This document shows, in pieces, positions 7,986 to 15,504 of a DNA stretch of 64,000 bases (positions are counted from its first letter, which is position 1; each line of letters begins with the position of its first letter). The translations under genes and the position numbers were made by a program. Source of the DNA: an uncultured delta proteobacterium (GTDB taxonomy: Bacteria > Myxococcota_A > UBA9160 > JAFDET01); assembly GCA_947259215.1 (NCBI GenBank), contig CAMYLJ010000028.1:1-64000 (forward strand), written 5' to 3'. The notes beneath the pieces are model-generated. The model was not told the DNA's origin. It saw nothing but the letters and a program-made list of their open reading frames with translations, and searched no databases.

Positions 7986-8246
7986 TGGACATCGTGGTTT
8001 TCTTTCGGTTCCGCAGTCTGCCATTCGAACTCGCGGCGATGGGCACGTTCGGGCGTGGTGCGGTTCCGGGATTCGTCAGTGTACCATGGGCGTCCGTGAA
8101 TCGGCGCGCCGCGACCGACGACCGGCAGGTCCCTGGGGTCCTCTACACGAGGTCTGCGGGATGTCGACCGGGCGGTAGAATGCGGCGCGGCGGATGCAGC
8201 AGGCCCGTCATCTGATGGGGGCGCAGAGCGTCGAGCGAGGACGGAC

Positions 8247-9344
8247 ATGATCGAGAAGGCACTGTTCTGCACGGGAGCCGGTGGGTTCATCGGGAGGTAC
8301 ATCCTCTCGCACTACCTCGAGAAGGAGGAGTGCGACGTGTATCTGTTGGAGAACGGTCGCTTTCAGGAACGTCTCGAAGCCTATCTGGACGAGCAGGTCC
8401 GCGACCCCGAGCAGCGAAAGCGCCTCAAGGTATTCGCCGGCGACATCTCCCAGCCGGGTCTGGGACTGGAGGCTCCCATTCAGGAAGAGCTGAGGCAGCG
8501 GGTCACCCACGTCATCCATCTTGCGGCGCTCTACAGCCTCTCGGCGCCGCGAGACATCTCGATGCGCGTCAACGTGGACGGAACCCGCCACCTGCTCGAC
8601 TTCCTCGCTCAGATTCCTTCCATGAAGCGCCTGGGGTACGCCAGCACCATCGCCGTCTCCGGCAAGCACAACGGGACCTTCCGCGAAGACGACCTCGACG
8701 TGGGACAGGCCTTCGAGAACAATTACGACGAGACCAAGTTCCGGGCAGAGAAGCTGGTCCGCGAGCGCCGCGACGGCATTCCCACCGTGATCCTCCGACC
8801 CACGACCGTAGTGGGCCATTCCCGAACCGGCGCGATCGAGAAGATCGACGGACCGTACTACGCGCTCGGGATGATCGCGCGCGACATGCACTACGTCGTT
8901 CCGAACACCAAGGGCAACAAGTTCCACTTCGCGCCCGTCGACTTCATCGCGGACGCCTTCTATCACCTGTTCGAGGACGAGGATTCTGTCGGGAAGGTGT
9001 TCCACCTGGTGGATCCCGAGCCCGTGACCTATCTGGAGTTCTTCGAGCTGGCGGCCACGGCCATGGGCAAGCGGAAACCCTTGTGGAAGCTCCCAGCGGC
9101 GTGGATGCGCCCCGTGGGATCTCTGCCGGGCTTCGAGCGGTTGACCGGAGTGCCCCGGGAGGCCTTCGAACACTCCTTCATCGGGGCCGACTACGACCGG
9201 ACCCATGCGACCCCCGTTCTCGCCAAGCACGGGGTGACGTGTCCGCCGGTGTCTTCGTACATCGACGTCTTGGTCGACTATTTCGTGAAGCACTCGGCCG
9301 ATCCCCGGATCCGGAAGGGCGACTGGCGACAGACCACCAGCTGA
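8247..9344 (+). CDS. Extended SDR, NAD(P)-dependent epimerase/reductase
   Basis: The 365-residue protein has an N-terminal Rossmann motif GAGGFIGRY (about residues 10-18), a conserved HLAA, and the catalytic pair Y160/K164 in NYDETK. The VILRPTTVVGHSRTGA segment and the long C-terminal substrate domain suit the extended or male-sterility-type (NAD_binding_4) SDRs, which reduce or epimerise acyl or sugar-like substrates. A GAGCGAGGA ribosome-binding site precedes ATG 8247. It lies 23 bases upstream of the amidohydrolase gene, so the two may form an operon. The substrate is unknown. Its GC content looks lower than that of genes outside the 6.4-12.9 kb patch. Confidence 0.78.
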   Translation: MIEKALFCTGAGGFIGRYILSHYLEKEECDVYLLENGRFQERLEAYLDEQVRDPEQRKRLKVFAGDISQPGLGLEAPIQEELRQRVTHVIHLAALYSLSAPRDISMRVNVDGTRHLLDFLAQIPSMKRLGYASTIAVSGKHNGTFREDDLDVGQAFENNYDETKFRAEKLVRERRDGIPTVILRPTTVVGHSRTGAIEKIDGPYYALGMIARDMHYVVPNTKGNKFHFAPVDFIADAFYHLFEDEDSVGKVFHLVDPEPVTYLEFFELAATAMGKRKPLWKLPAAWMRPVGSLPGFERLTGVPREAFEHSFIGADYDRTHATPVLAKHGVTCPPVSSYIDVLVDYFVKHSADPRIRKGDWRQTTS

Positions 9345-9367
9345 AAAGGGGGATATCGTCCAGCGGG

Positions 9368-11050
9368 ATGTTCAAGACGCACGCTGCGGTATGTGTGCTT
9401 CTGCTGGTCCTTGCAGGGCTGGCCTGCGGGCGAGGCGGTGCGGACCTCGTGTTTCGCGGCGGTGGCGTCTACACCTTGGACGAGGACCGGTCCTGGGCGG
9501 AGTCCGTCGTCGTCGACGGCGGTCGGATCGTAGCGGTCGGACCCGAGGCCGAGGCGACTTCTCACATCGGCCAAGGTACCGAGGTGATCGATCTCGCTGG
9601 CAAGATGCTCCTGCCGGGTTTCCAGGACAGCCACACGCATCCGATCCTGGGAGCGAGCCTGGAGCCGCTCTGCCGCCTCGACCAGGCGACGAGCCAGAAG
9701 GCCGTTGTCGAGGCCGTCGCGGACTGTTCTCGACGAACGTCCGAGGACTGGATCCTCGCCTTCGGCTGGCGCTCGTCGCTCTTCTTCCCGGAGATCGCCC
9801 CCAGGAAGGAAGCGCTCGACGCGGTCGTGAGCGACCGCCCAGCCGTGCTGATCGCCAAGGACATGCACACATTCTGGCTCAACTCGAGGGCGCTCGAGGC
9901 CGTGGGCGTGACTCGCGAGACCGAGACGCCGCCCGGGGGAGTCATCGTGCGCGATCCACGCAGCGGTGAGCCGACCGGAGCGCTTCGCGACCTCGCTCTC
10001 GATCTCGTCCTCGACGTCATGCCCCGACCCAACCTTCGCGAGAGCCTGGTGGCGCTGCATGCCACGCTCCGGGAGATGAACCGCTTGGGTTACACGTCGC
10101 TCCTGGACGCGCGGGTGTCGGAGCCGGAGATGGCCTGGGCCTATTGGCTGCTCGAAGCTGTCGGCCTGCTCGACATGCGCGTCTCCCTGGCGATCCTCTT
10201 TGATCCCCACGAGGGGCTCGCGCAGCGAGCGGCGTTCCGAGAGCTCAGGGACGACTTCGCAACCGACCGCCTCCAGGCTCGCGTCGTGAAGATCTTCGTC
10301 GATGGCGGAACGGCGATGGGGGCGAGCGCTTCGGTGCCCCACGTCGGTGGCCGACCGAGCGCCGCTCCCTACATACCGGAGGCGGCCCTCGCCGAGGCCG
10401 TGACGGCATTCGACACGGACGGCTTTTCCCTGCACCTGCACACACTCGGCGACCGCGCCACGCGAAGCGCACTCGATGCGATCAAGGCGGCGAGGACGGC
10501 CAACCCCGGGAGTGAAGCAAGGCACGTCATAACCCACCTCGTCTATCCTCATCCCCAGGATGTCGCTCGCTTCCGATCACTCGGCGTGATCGCCAACATC
10601 TCACCGTGGTGGGCCTTCCGGAACGAATGGACGGAGTCGTTCCCGCCCACCCTGGGCCCCGATCGGGAGCGCTGGATGTATCCCTTCGCCAGTCTCGAAC
10701 GGAGCGGCGTGCTTCTCGCGGCGGGCAGCGACTACCCGTTCACGCCGCTCAATCCGTTCGAAGCGATCGAGGTCGGGATCACGCGGCGCGATCCTGACGA
10801 CCCTTCCAGCCGCCCGCTCGTGGAGGACGAGGCGCTCACGCTCGAGACCCTGCTGGCCGCCTATACGATCAACGCTGCTTACCAGCTCCACCAGGAGGAC
10901 CGCACCGGCTCGATCGAGCCGGGCAAGCTGGCCGACCTGATCGTGATCGACCGGAACCTGTTCGAGGTACCCGCCGAGTCGATCAGTGAAGCCCGGGTCC
11001 TCCTGACCCTGCTCGAGGGGGAGGTGGTCTATCGGGCGGGATCGCTCTAG
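9368..11050 (+). CDS. YtcJ-like metal-dependent amidohydrolase, probably exported
   Basis: The protein has 560 residues from ATG 9368. A hydrophobic leader ends in LAGLACGRG; this could be a lipoprotein signal, though the residue at -3 is atypical. The body is an amidohydrolase-3 (YtcJ/NfdA) fold: a beta-sandwich strand pair DLVFRGGGVYTLDED, the metal motif DSHTHP, the putative carboxylated Lys in VVKIFVDGG, His in LHLHTLGDRA and HVITHLVYPHP, and the Asp of AAGSDYPFTPLNP. The C-terminal GSIEPGKLADLIVIDRN closes the sandwich. Family members hydrolyse N-substituted amides such as formamides. The same frame is open upstream inside the SDR gene, but that part is a shadow frame. Confidence 0.82.
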   Translation: MFKTHAAVCVLLLVLAGLACGRGGADLVFRGGGVYTLDEDRSWAESVVVDGGRIVAVGPEAEATSHIGQGTEVIDLAGKMLLPGFQDSHTHPILGASLEPLCRLDQATSQKAVVEAVADCSRRTSEDWILAFGWRSSLFFPEIAPRKEALDAVVSDRPAVLIAKDMHTFWLNSRALEAVGVTRETETPPGGVIVRDPRSGEPTGALRDLALDLVLDVMPRPNLRESLVALHATLREMNRLGYTSLLDARVSEPEMAWAYWLLEAVGLLDMRVSLAILFDPHEGLAQRAAFRELRDDFATDRLQARVVKIFVDGGTAMGASASVPHVGGRPSAAPYIPEAALAEAVTAFDTDGFSLHLHTLGDRATRSALDAIKAARTANPGSEARHVITHLVYPHPQDVARFRSLGVIANISPWWAFRNEWTESFPPTLGPDRERWMYPFASLERSGVLLAAGSDYPFTPLNPFEAIEVGITRRDPDDPSSRPLVEDEALTLETLLAAYTINAAYQLHQEDRTGSIEPGKLADLIVIDRNLFEVPAESISEARVLLTLLEGEVVYRAGSL

Positions 11051-11182
11051 CCATGGCTTCTCTGCGGCACCAGTGTCTGGTCGAAGAGCCGCCGCATAGG
11101 ACGGCTCCACGGCGGCCGCTTCCCCGAGCATCTGCAGCGACGCCAGGACTGAGCTCATCAAGGAGCCCATGGCTCGTCGCCG

Positions 11183-11740
11183 TCAGGGACCGGGCAGCGG
11201 AAGACCGCCGTCGGGCACCGAGAGGCGGACGCGGACCTTGGGCTTCACCTTCAAGGTGCCCAGCATCGCTCTGAAGGGCTCGATCCCGTAGTCGGGCTGG
11301 TTGATGGAGACCAGGGTGCTCCAGCGGCCGCGGCTGGGATTCACCTTGGCGCTGATGGGGCATGTGACGCCGTGGAGGGTGAGCTCCCCCTTGATGCGGT
11401 AGCCCTTGCCCTCGGACACGACCTCGCTCGACTCGAACTCGATGCTGGGATGCTTCCGGGCGTGCAGCACGTCTGTGACGATGCTCTTTTCGATCTTCTT
11501 CTTGTCACTGTCCGAGAGGACTCCCGGATTCTCCCGGCCCTTCAGCATGGCGTCGACGACGCGCAGGCTACGGGGATCGAAGCGGGCGGTGAGCGTCGTG
11601 CCATCCCAGGCGAGGCTGAACTTGGTGACTCGGATCTTCAGGTCGTGGGCCACCTCGGAGAGCAGCCCTTCCTTCTCCGTGAACACCAGGCACTCGGCAG
11701 ATGAGGCGTCGATCTCGACGGTGCGCGACTTGGGAGAAAT
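11183..11740 (-). CDS. YceI-like protein, 5' end apparently lost at a tRNA-fragment junction
   Basis: About 185 residues match YceI-type lipid-binding beta-barrel proteins: AECLVFTEKEGLLSEVAHDL, a central FDPRSLRVVDAM, then a helix LSDSDKKKIEKSIVTDVL. It ends with HPSIEFES, GELTLHGVTCPI and a terminal INQPDYGIEPFRAMLGTLKV. The frame stays open to 11908 on the minus strand, but the extra N-terminus is the antisense reading of the tRNA fragment and neighbouring DNA (GLWRGGRDSN), which is not protein-like. No ATG, GTG or TTG falls at the expected start (about 11730); the 11740 boundary marks an ATT. The next in-frame GTG (11686) would remove the first strand. Probably a damaged gene, possibly still translated. 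Confidence 0.6.
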   Translation of the reverse strand: MSPKSRTVEIDASSAECLVFTEKEGLLSEVAHDLKIRVTKFSLAWDGTTLTARFDPRSLRVVDAMLKGRENPGVLSDSDKKKIEKSIVTDVLHARKHPSIEFESSEVVSEGKGYRIKGELTLHGVTCPISAKVNPSRGRWSTLVSINQPDYGIEPFRAMLGTLKVKPKVRVRLSVPDGGLPLPGP

Positions 11741-11796
11741 GGATCCACTCCTGGGTCGGCACGAAGAACCCTCACGATTCCGAGGGGTTGTCTTCC

Positions 11797-11821
11797 GGTT
11801 CGAGTCCCGTCCGCCCCGCCA
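11797..11821 (+). repeat. tRNA 3'-end fragment, copy 3
   Basis: This is the third identical 25-base copy of the T-arm/acceptor/CCA block, immediately next to the broken 5' end of the YceI-like gene. Just upstream, CCCTC and GAGGG around an 8-base spacer could be the relic of an anticodon arm, but no D-arm or 5' acceptor strand is present. The copy sits where the YceI frame loses family similarity, so it looks like an insertion or recombination point. Confidence 0.8.
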
Positions 11822-11879
11822 AAGTCCCGGGTTCTGCTTGGTTTTTCGGCCGCGTTGTCGGACTCGTCCGCATGCAGCG

Positions 11880-12677
11880 CTAGCGCGCGGAGAACACTCC
11901 AACGACATGCTTCACCCACAGCGGTATCAGGGTCGCCCAATAGCTCGCCATCCAGGTGAGGCCAACGAGTCCGCCCCACGCTTCGGCGTCGCTCGTCCGG
12001 TTCCTCACGTGGATGGATCGACCCACCCCTTTCGCCAGCAGCTTCCAGGTCACCCCCGTGCGCGGTTCGGCCGTCTCAGCGCCCGTCCTCGCGTCCGAAC
12101 GCAGAGCTCTCACGTGAATGAACTGCCACGGCAGATATACGAGGCCGAAGAGCAGGTTCAGCTGGATGAGAATCTCCCCGCCAGCGAGCGTGTCGACGGT
12201 CGCGTAGAGATAGGCGCTGGCAATCGTGTTCGCCGCGAAGATGATCGCCCATCCCAGTTCTTCGTAGTAGTAGAACACGAGCCGCCTGGTCAGGATGGCC
12301 CACCAGACGAACCCCTGGGAGATCACGACCTGCAGCACCATCACCCAGGAAAGGGCGTTCACCCATCCGACGTGATCGACATTGAGCAGGCGAATCACGT
12401 GAGAGAACTGGTAGATGAAGGCCACCTCGGCGAAGGTGGCCAACAGACGCGTCAGGAAGATCGAGGAAAAGGGGGAGCTGTGGAAGACGACGTTGTCCTT
12501 GTACCGGACTGGGAAGAGGCAGCGATAGGCGGACACGCCAAAAAGGATCTGCGCGGGGATGACGATCTGAGCATCCGTCGTGCCCGAAGGGAGCGCATAG
12601 GTGTTCGCCAGGAAGGAGAGGTTGATCAAAGCCCCAAGCTTCAACAACCAGAGAAAGATCTTGAAATCGTTGAACAT
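11880..12677 (-). CDS. Multi-pass membrane protein of unknown function
   Basis: The 265-residue protein has roughly six to seven hydrophobic segments, including FLWLLKLGALINLSFLANT near the N-terminus, LSWVMVLQVVISQGFVWWAI in the middle and LVGLTWMASYWATLIPLWV near the C-terminus. Tyr, Phe and Trp are frequent, and an RLVFYYYEELGWAIIF segment stands out. No family is recognised. GC content and codon choice look more AT-rich than flanking genes, with many ATC, GTG and ATG codons and fewer GCC/GGC runs, suggesting recent acquisition. Its 5' end abuts a scrap of an aminotransferase gene at 12679. No obvious ribosome-binding site is present, so the start is uncertain. Confidence 0.55.
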   Translation of the reverse strand: MFNDFKIFLWLLKLGALINLSFLANTYALPSGTTDAQIVIPAQILFGVSAYRCLFPVRYKDNVVFHSSPFSSIFLTRLLATFAEVAFIYQFSHVIRLLNVDHVGWVNALSWVMVLQVVISQGFVWWAILTRRLVFYYYEELGWAIIFAANTIASAYLYATVDTLAGGEILIQLNLLFGLVYLPWQFIHVRALRSDARTGAETAEPRTGVTWKLLAKGVGRSIHVRNRTSDAEAWGGLVGLTWMASYWATLIPLWVKHVVGVFSAR

Positions 12678-12678
12678 T

Positions 12679-12738
12679 TCCCGTGAAGCCGCTGATCATC
12701 TCGTCGAACACGAGCAACACGCCGCACTCGCGCGTCAA
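12679..12738 (-). pseudogene. Fragment of a class-III (GSA-type) aminotransferase
   Basis: Twenty codons on the minus strand read LTRECGVLLVFDEMISGFTG. The core (C-G-x-L-L-x-F-D-E-M-I-S-G-F) is the PLP-binding Asp motif of glutamate-1-semialdehyde-aminomutase-like class-III aminotransferases. Nothing on either side continues the family in any frame, so it is a gene scrap. It lies directly upstream of the membrane protein at 11880, at the edge of the accessory patch. Chance similarity over 20 residues is possible but unlikely given the motif. Confidence 0.5.
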
Positions 12739-12887
12739 CCACCCTGTCGGGCACCGTGTCGGTCGTCGCCGGGACGTACGAGCCGTCGTCTCCGCACTCA
12801 TTGTACCCCGGGTCCGGCTTCATCCACCCAGTGCAGCGACACATCCGGACGCTTGAGTGGCGGGTGTGAATCGGGTTGAATGTCCGC

Positions 12888-13604
12888 ATGGATGCTTCCG
12901 GAGCCCTCTCCACACCCCTCGTGGGCCTCGCCGATCCCATGGCGTCGGGCTTGCATCTGCTGGGGGCGGCATTGTTCGGCTGGCAGGCCCTGCGCCTCGT
13001 TCGCCGCGCCGGCGATGCGCGGCGCCGGAGCGCGGCCCTTGCCGTGTTCGCGATCTCGGCGATCGCTGTCCTCACCATCAGCGGCACCTATCATGCGCTC
13101 CCGGTGGACCACGCCTGGAGGCCCTTCTTCCAACGCGCCGACCACTCCGCCATCTTCCTGCTCATCGCGGGTACGCTCACCTGTTTCTGCGCCGTCGGGT
13201 TTTCTGGGCAAGGGCGCTCGTGGATGGTGGGCTTGGTGTGGGTGGTCGCGCTCACGGCTCTCTTTGGGAAGGTCGCCCTGTGGTCCCGCGTGGGCGACGG
13301 TGTTGGCCTCGTGCTGTACGTGGGGCTCTCGGCCGTCGGCCTCCCGTCCATCGCATTCCTGCCGCGCAAGCTCGGCTGGAGCGCCTACGTTCCCATGGGC
13401 CTCGGCGCCGCCGTCTACGCGGGGGGCGCGCTGGTCGATCACCTCGGTGAAGAATGGCTGTGGCCCAGCGTCTTTGGGCCCCACGAGTTCTTTCACGTCG
13501 CAGTGCTCACGGCACTGCTCCTTCACTGGCGCTTCTTCCACGACTGGGCGCTGCCAGGTAGGGTCGTCGTCCGGCCGGAGCCCCTTCCGATCCAGGGGTC
13601 GTGA
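12888..13604 (+). CDS. Hemolysin III / PAQR-family membrane protein
   Basis: The 238-residue protein has seven hydrophobic segments in the order typical of the hemolysin III (PAQR/TrhA) family. The family's metal-site residues are visible: S-G-T-Y-H in TISGTYHALPVD after the second segment, ADHSAIFLLIAGTLT after the third, and the C-terminal GPHEFFHVAVLTALLLHW with paired His. Bacterial members are implicated in membrane-energetics and lipid homeostasis, and direct haemolysis is doubtful. ATG 12888 is chosen over an in-frame TTG at 12876. It is convergent with the lipoprotein gene at 13621, which begins 16 bases beyond. Confidence 0.85.
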   Translation: MDASGALSTPLVGLADPMASGLHLLGAALFGWQALRLVRRAGDARRRSAALAVFAISAIAVLTISGTYHALPVDHAWRPFFQRADHSAIFLLIAGTLTCFCAVGFSGQGRSWMVGLVWVVALTALFGKVALWSRVGDGVGLVLYVGLSAVGLPSIAFLPRKLGWSAYVPMGLGAAVYAGGALVDHLGEEWLWPSVFGPHEFFHVAVLTALLLHWRFFHDWALPGRVVVRPEPLPIQGS

Positions 13605-13620
13605 GTACGGGCCCGGCTCC

Positions 13621-14073
13621 TCAGCGCGCCCCGAGCCGGAACAGGTAGGCCTCGGCAACGTTCCCGTTGCGCGGACGGCGCCCGTATTTCTGCTCGTAGG
13701 CGTCGCTGAAGTGGTCGAACTCCTCCTGTCGCTCGACGCGCGAGGCCACGAGCTCATAGATCGAATCGTTCACGCGTAGCCGGACCTCCGGGTCTGCCTC
13801 CATGTTCTCCACCCAGGTGCTGCGATTGGCCCCGGCGTGGACGTAGAGGTTCTCGCCCATAGCGATCACCCAGATGTTCACGGAGTAGGGGTCGGCGGGG
13901 AGTGTCTCGAGCTGCACCGTCTTGACGGCGCCCGTGAAGGACCAGCTGTCGGGGGTGGCAACCGTCGAGCCTTCGAGGGCTCCGCCGGGCAGGAGGAGGA
14001 AGGGCCCGCCGCAGCCTGCGATCGGCGCGGCCAGCATCAGGGCGAGGAAGAGGACAGGTCTTGTCGTGACCAT
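13621..14073 (-). CDS. Lipoprotein with DUF2255-like split-barrel domain
   Basis: The 150-residue protein has a signal peptide ending in lipobox IAGC (Cys about residue 21). The mature part resembles DUF2255/pyridoxamine-phosphate-oxidase-like split barrels: YSVNIWVIAMGENLYVHAG, then a Trp-containing helix NRSTWVENMEADPEVRL and a C-terminal HFSDAYEQKYGRRP. Relatives bind flavin or F420, but an exported lipid-anchored form without clear cofactor residues is unusual, so function is unassigned. It lies 70 bases downstream of the aldo/keto reductase gene on the same strand and may be co-transcribed with it. Confidence 0.65.
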   Translation of the reverse strand: MVTTRPVLFLALMLAAPIAGCGGPFLLLPGGALEGSTVATPDSWSFTGAVKTVQLETLPADPYSVNIWVIAMGENLYVHAGANRSTWVENMEADPEVRLRVNDSIYELVASRVERQEEFDHFSDAYEQKYGRRPRNGNVAEAYLFRLGAR

Positions 14074-14143
14074 GGGAATCTCCGATCGGGCAAACGCTAG
14101 CCCGGGCTGCGCCGCCTGGAATGGCGCCTGGCTTCGGCGACGC

Positions 14144-15202
14144 TCAGGCGAAGAGCGACGGGGATCGGGCCGTCGCCGCCACGTTCTCCTGCAGCTGTGC
14201 GGCGTCTCCGATGTCGGAGTTCACCACGTCGAGCCCGTGCCCGAGCACGAAGGCGTAGCTGCGCTGGAAGGGGGAGAGCGGAGCGGCCATCAGCTTCTCG
14301 TCGTAGTGCTCGTCGAAGGCGTCGAGCTTCTTCCACCACCCCAGCACCGGAAGTCCCGAGAGGTACCGCGCCGCCTTCATGCCGACGAGTGCGATGCCCG
14401 ACGATTTCGCCTTCTCGAGCACCGGCCGCAGGTCCTTCATGGGCTTCGATCCCTCGAGCACGGCCTTGCTCTCCCAGTCGTACCAGCCGGCCGGCGTGAT
14501 CGCGATCATGGCCAGGTCGTACCAGCCGGTCCCGGCCGCGGCGAGGAGCACCTTCTCGGCGTTGCGATGGGTGCTCACGCCGAGGTGCTCGACCTTCCCA
14601 GCCTGCTTCGCGGCTTCGAAGGCACGATGGATCTCCTCGCTCTGGATCAGCGACGGGTTGTATGCAGCCATCAGGTAGTAGGCGTCGACCCGATCGACCT
14701 CGAGATCCCGAAGGCTCTGGTCGAGTCGCTCGCTCCAGATCGCCGCGGCCTGCTTCGCCTGGTCGACCGTCACGACCTGGTCGGGCTCGGCCTCGATCTC
14801 GGCGGGCGCCTTCGAGATCAGGAAGATGTCGTCCCGGGCCTTCTTCAGGAAGGGTGCGAGGTGGCGCTCCGCGGACCGATAGTAGCCCCGATAGCCCACG
14901 TCGAAGACGTTGATCCCCGCCTCACGAGCCGCGTCGAGCAGGTCGTCCTTGCGGCGGAACATGAGGCTTGCCCCGCATCCCATGACGAGACGGCTGGCGT
15001 CGAAGCCCGTCCGACCGAGCTTGCGGTAGGTCATGGCGGGCCAGGCGGCGGGCCCGCCCGCCGCATCCTTCGCGGCGACCAGCGCGGCCCGGGCGTCGCC
15101 CGAGTTCCAGAGCGTGCGCCCTCCGATGCTCAGCATCGCGAGATACTGAAGGAACCGCCTGCGGCTGACGGACATCCGGTCGCTTCGCTGCCACTGCCCC
15201 AT
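14144..15202 (-). CDS. Tat-exported aldo/keto reductase
   Basis: The 352-residue protein has a twin-arginine leader, SVSRRRFLQYLAML, near residues 11-24. The mature protein is an aldo/keto reductase TIM barrel: MTYRKLGRTGFDASRLVMG, then GINVFDVGYRGYY with the catalytic Asp and Tyr. FLISKAP carries the catalytic Lys, SLRDLEVDRVDAYYLMA follows, and the typical catalytic His position is an M/A region, so that residue seems altered. ATG 15202 is chosen because GGGAGA lies 9 bases upstream; ATG 15175 is an alternative. Tat export implies folding with cofactor in the cytoplasm and action in the periplasm, as in other exported oxidoreductases. The substrate is unknown. Confidence 0.8.
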   Translation of the reverse strand: MGQWQRSDRMSVSRRRFLQYLAMLSIGGRTLWNSGDARAALVAAKDAAGGPAAWPAMTYRKLGRTGFDASRLVMGCGASLMFRRKDDLLDAAREAGINVFDVGYRGYYRSAERHLAPFLKKARDDIFLISKAPAEIEAEPDQVVTVDQAKQAAAIWSERLDQSLRDLEVDRVDAYYLMAAYNPSLIQSEEIHRAFEAAKQAGKVEHLGVSTHRNAEKVLLAAAGTGWYDLAMIAITPAGWYDWESKAVLEGSKPMKDLRPVLEKAKSSGIALVGMKAARYLSGLPVLGWWKKLDAFDEHYDEKLMAAPLSPFQRSYAFVLGHGLDVVNSDIGDAAQLQENVAATARSPSLFA

Positions 15203-15504
15203 TTGCCATTCTCCCGTGCGATCGAGGCCTGACTGGAGCGTACCGGAGTTGGCAGCCGGCCAATTGGCTACCAGCCAGCGTGGCCGGAAGACTCCGATTC
15301 GTTCCGGATTCGGGCGGGATACGTGTACCCCACCTGGGTTCTGGATCCCTACGTTTCCAGGCACTTGCAGCCGACGGTGGCGCCTTCGAGTCGGGAACCG
15401 CGCGGGAACCCAATGCCGGGTCGCCGGCTGGATCGGGCGTAGTGGGGCGACCGGAGTCGCGGTGGAGCCCGGTGCAGCGATCGCGAACCCGCTGAGGACC
15501 TCGG

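Noticed and set aside
6507-11821. The 25-base repeats as a CRISPR array
   Set aside because: There are only three copies at irregular spacings of 0.9 and 4.4 kb with genes between, and the repeat is a tRNA end. No other short regularly spaced repeats were seen in the window.
6382-12880. A complete integrated prophage or conjugative element
   Set aside because: No integrase, transposase, phage structural, replication or conjugation gene was found. Only the repeats, a toxin-antitoxin pair and gene remnants suggest past mobility.
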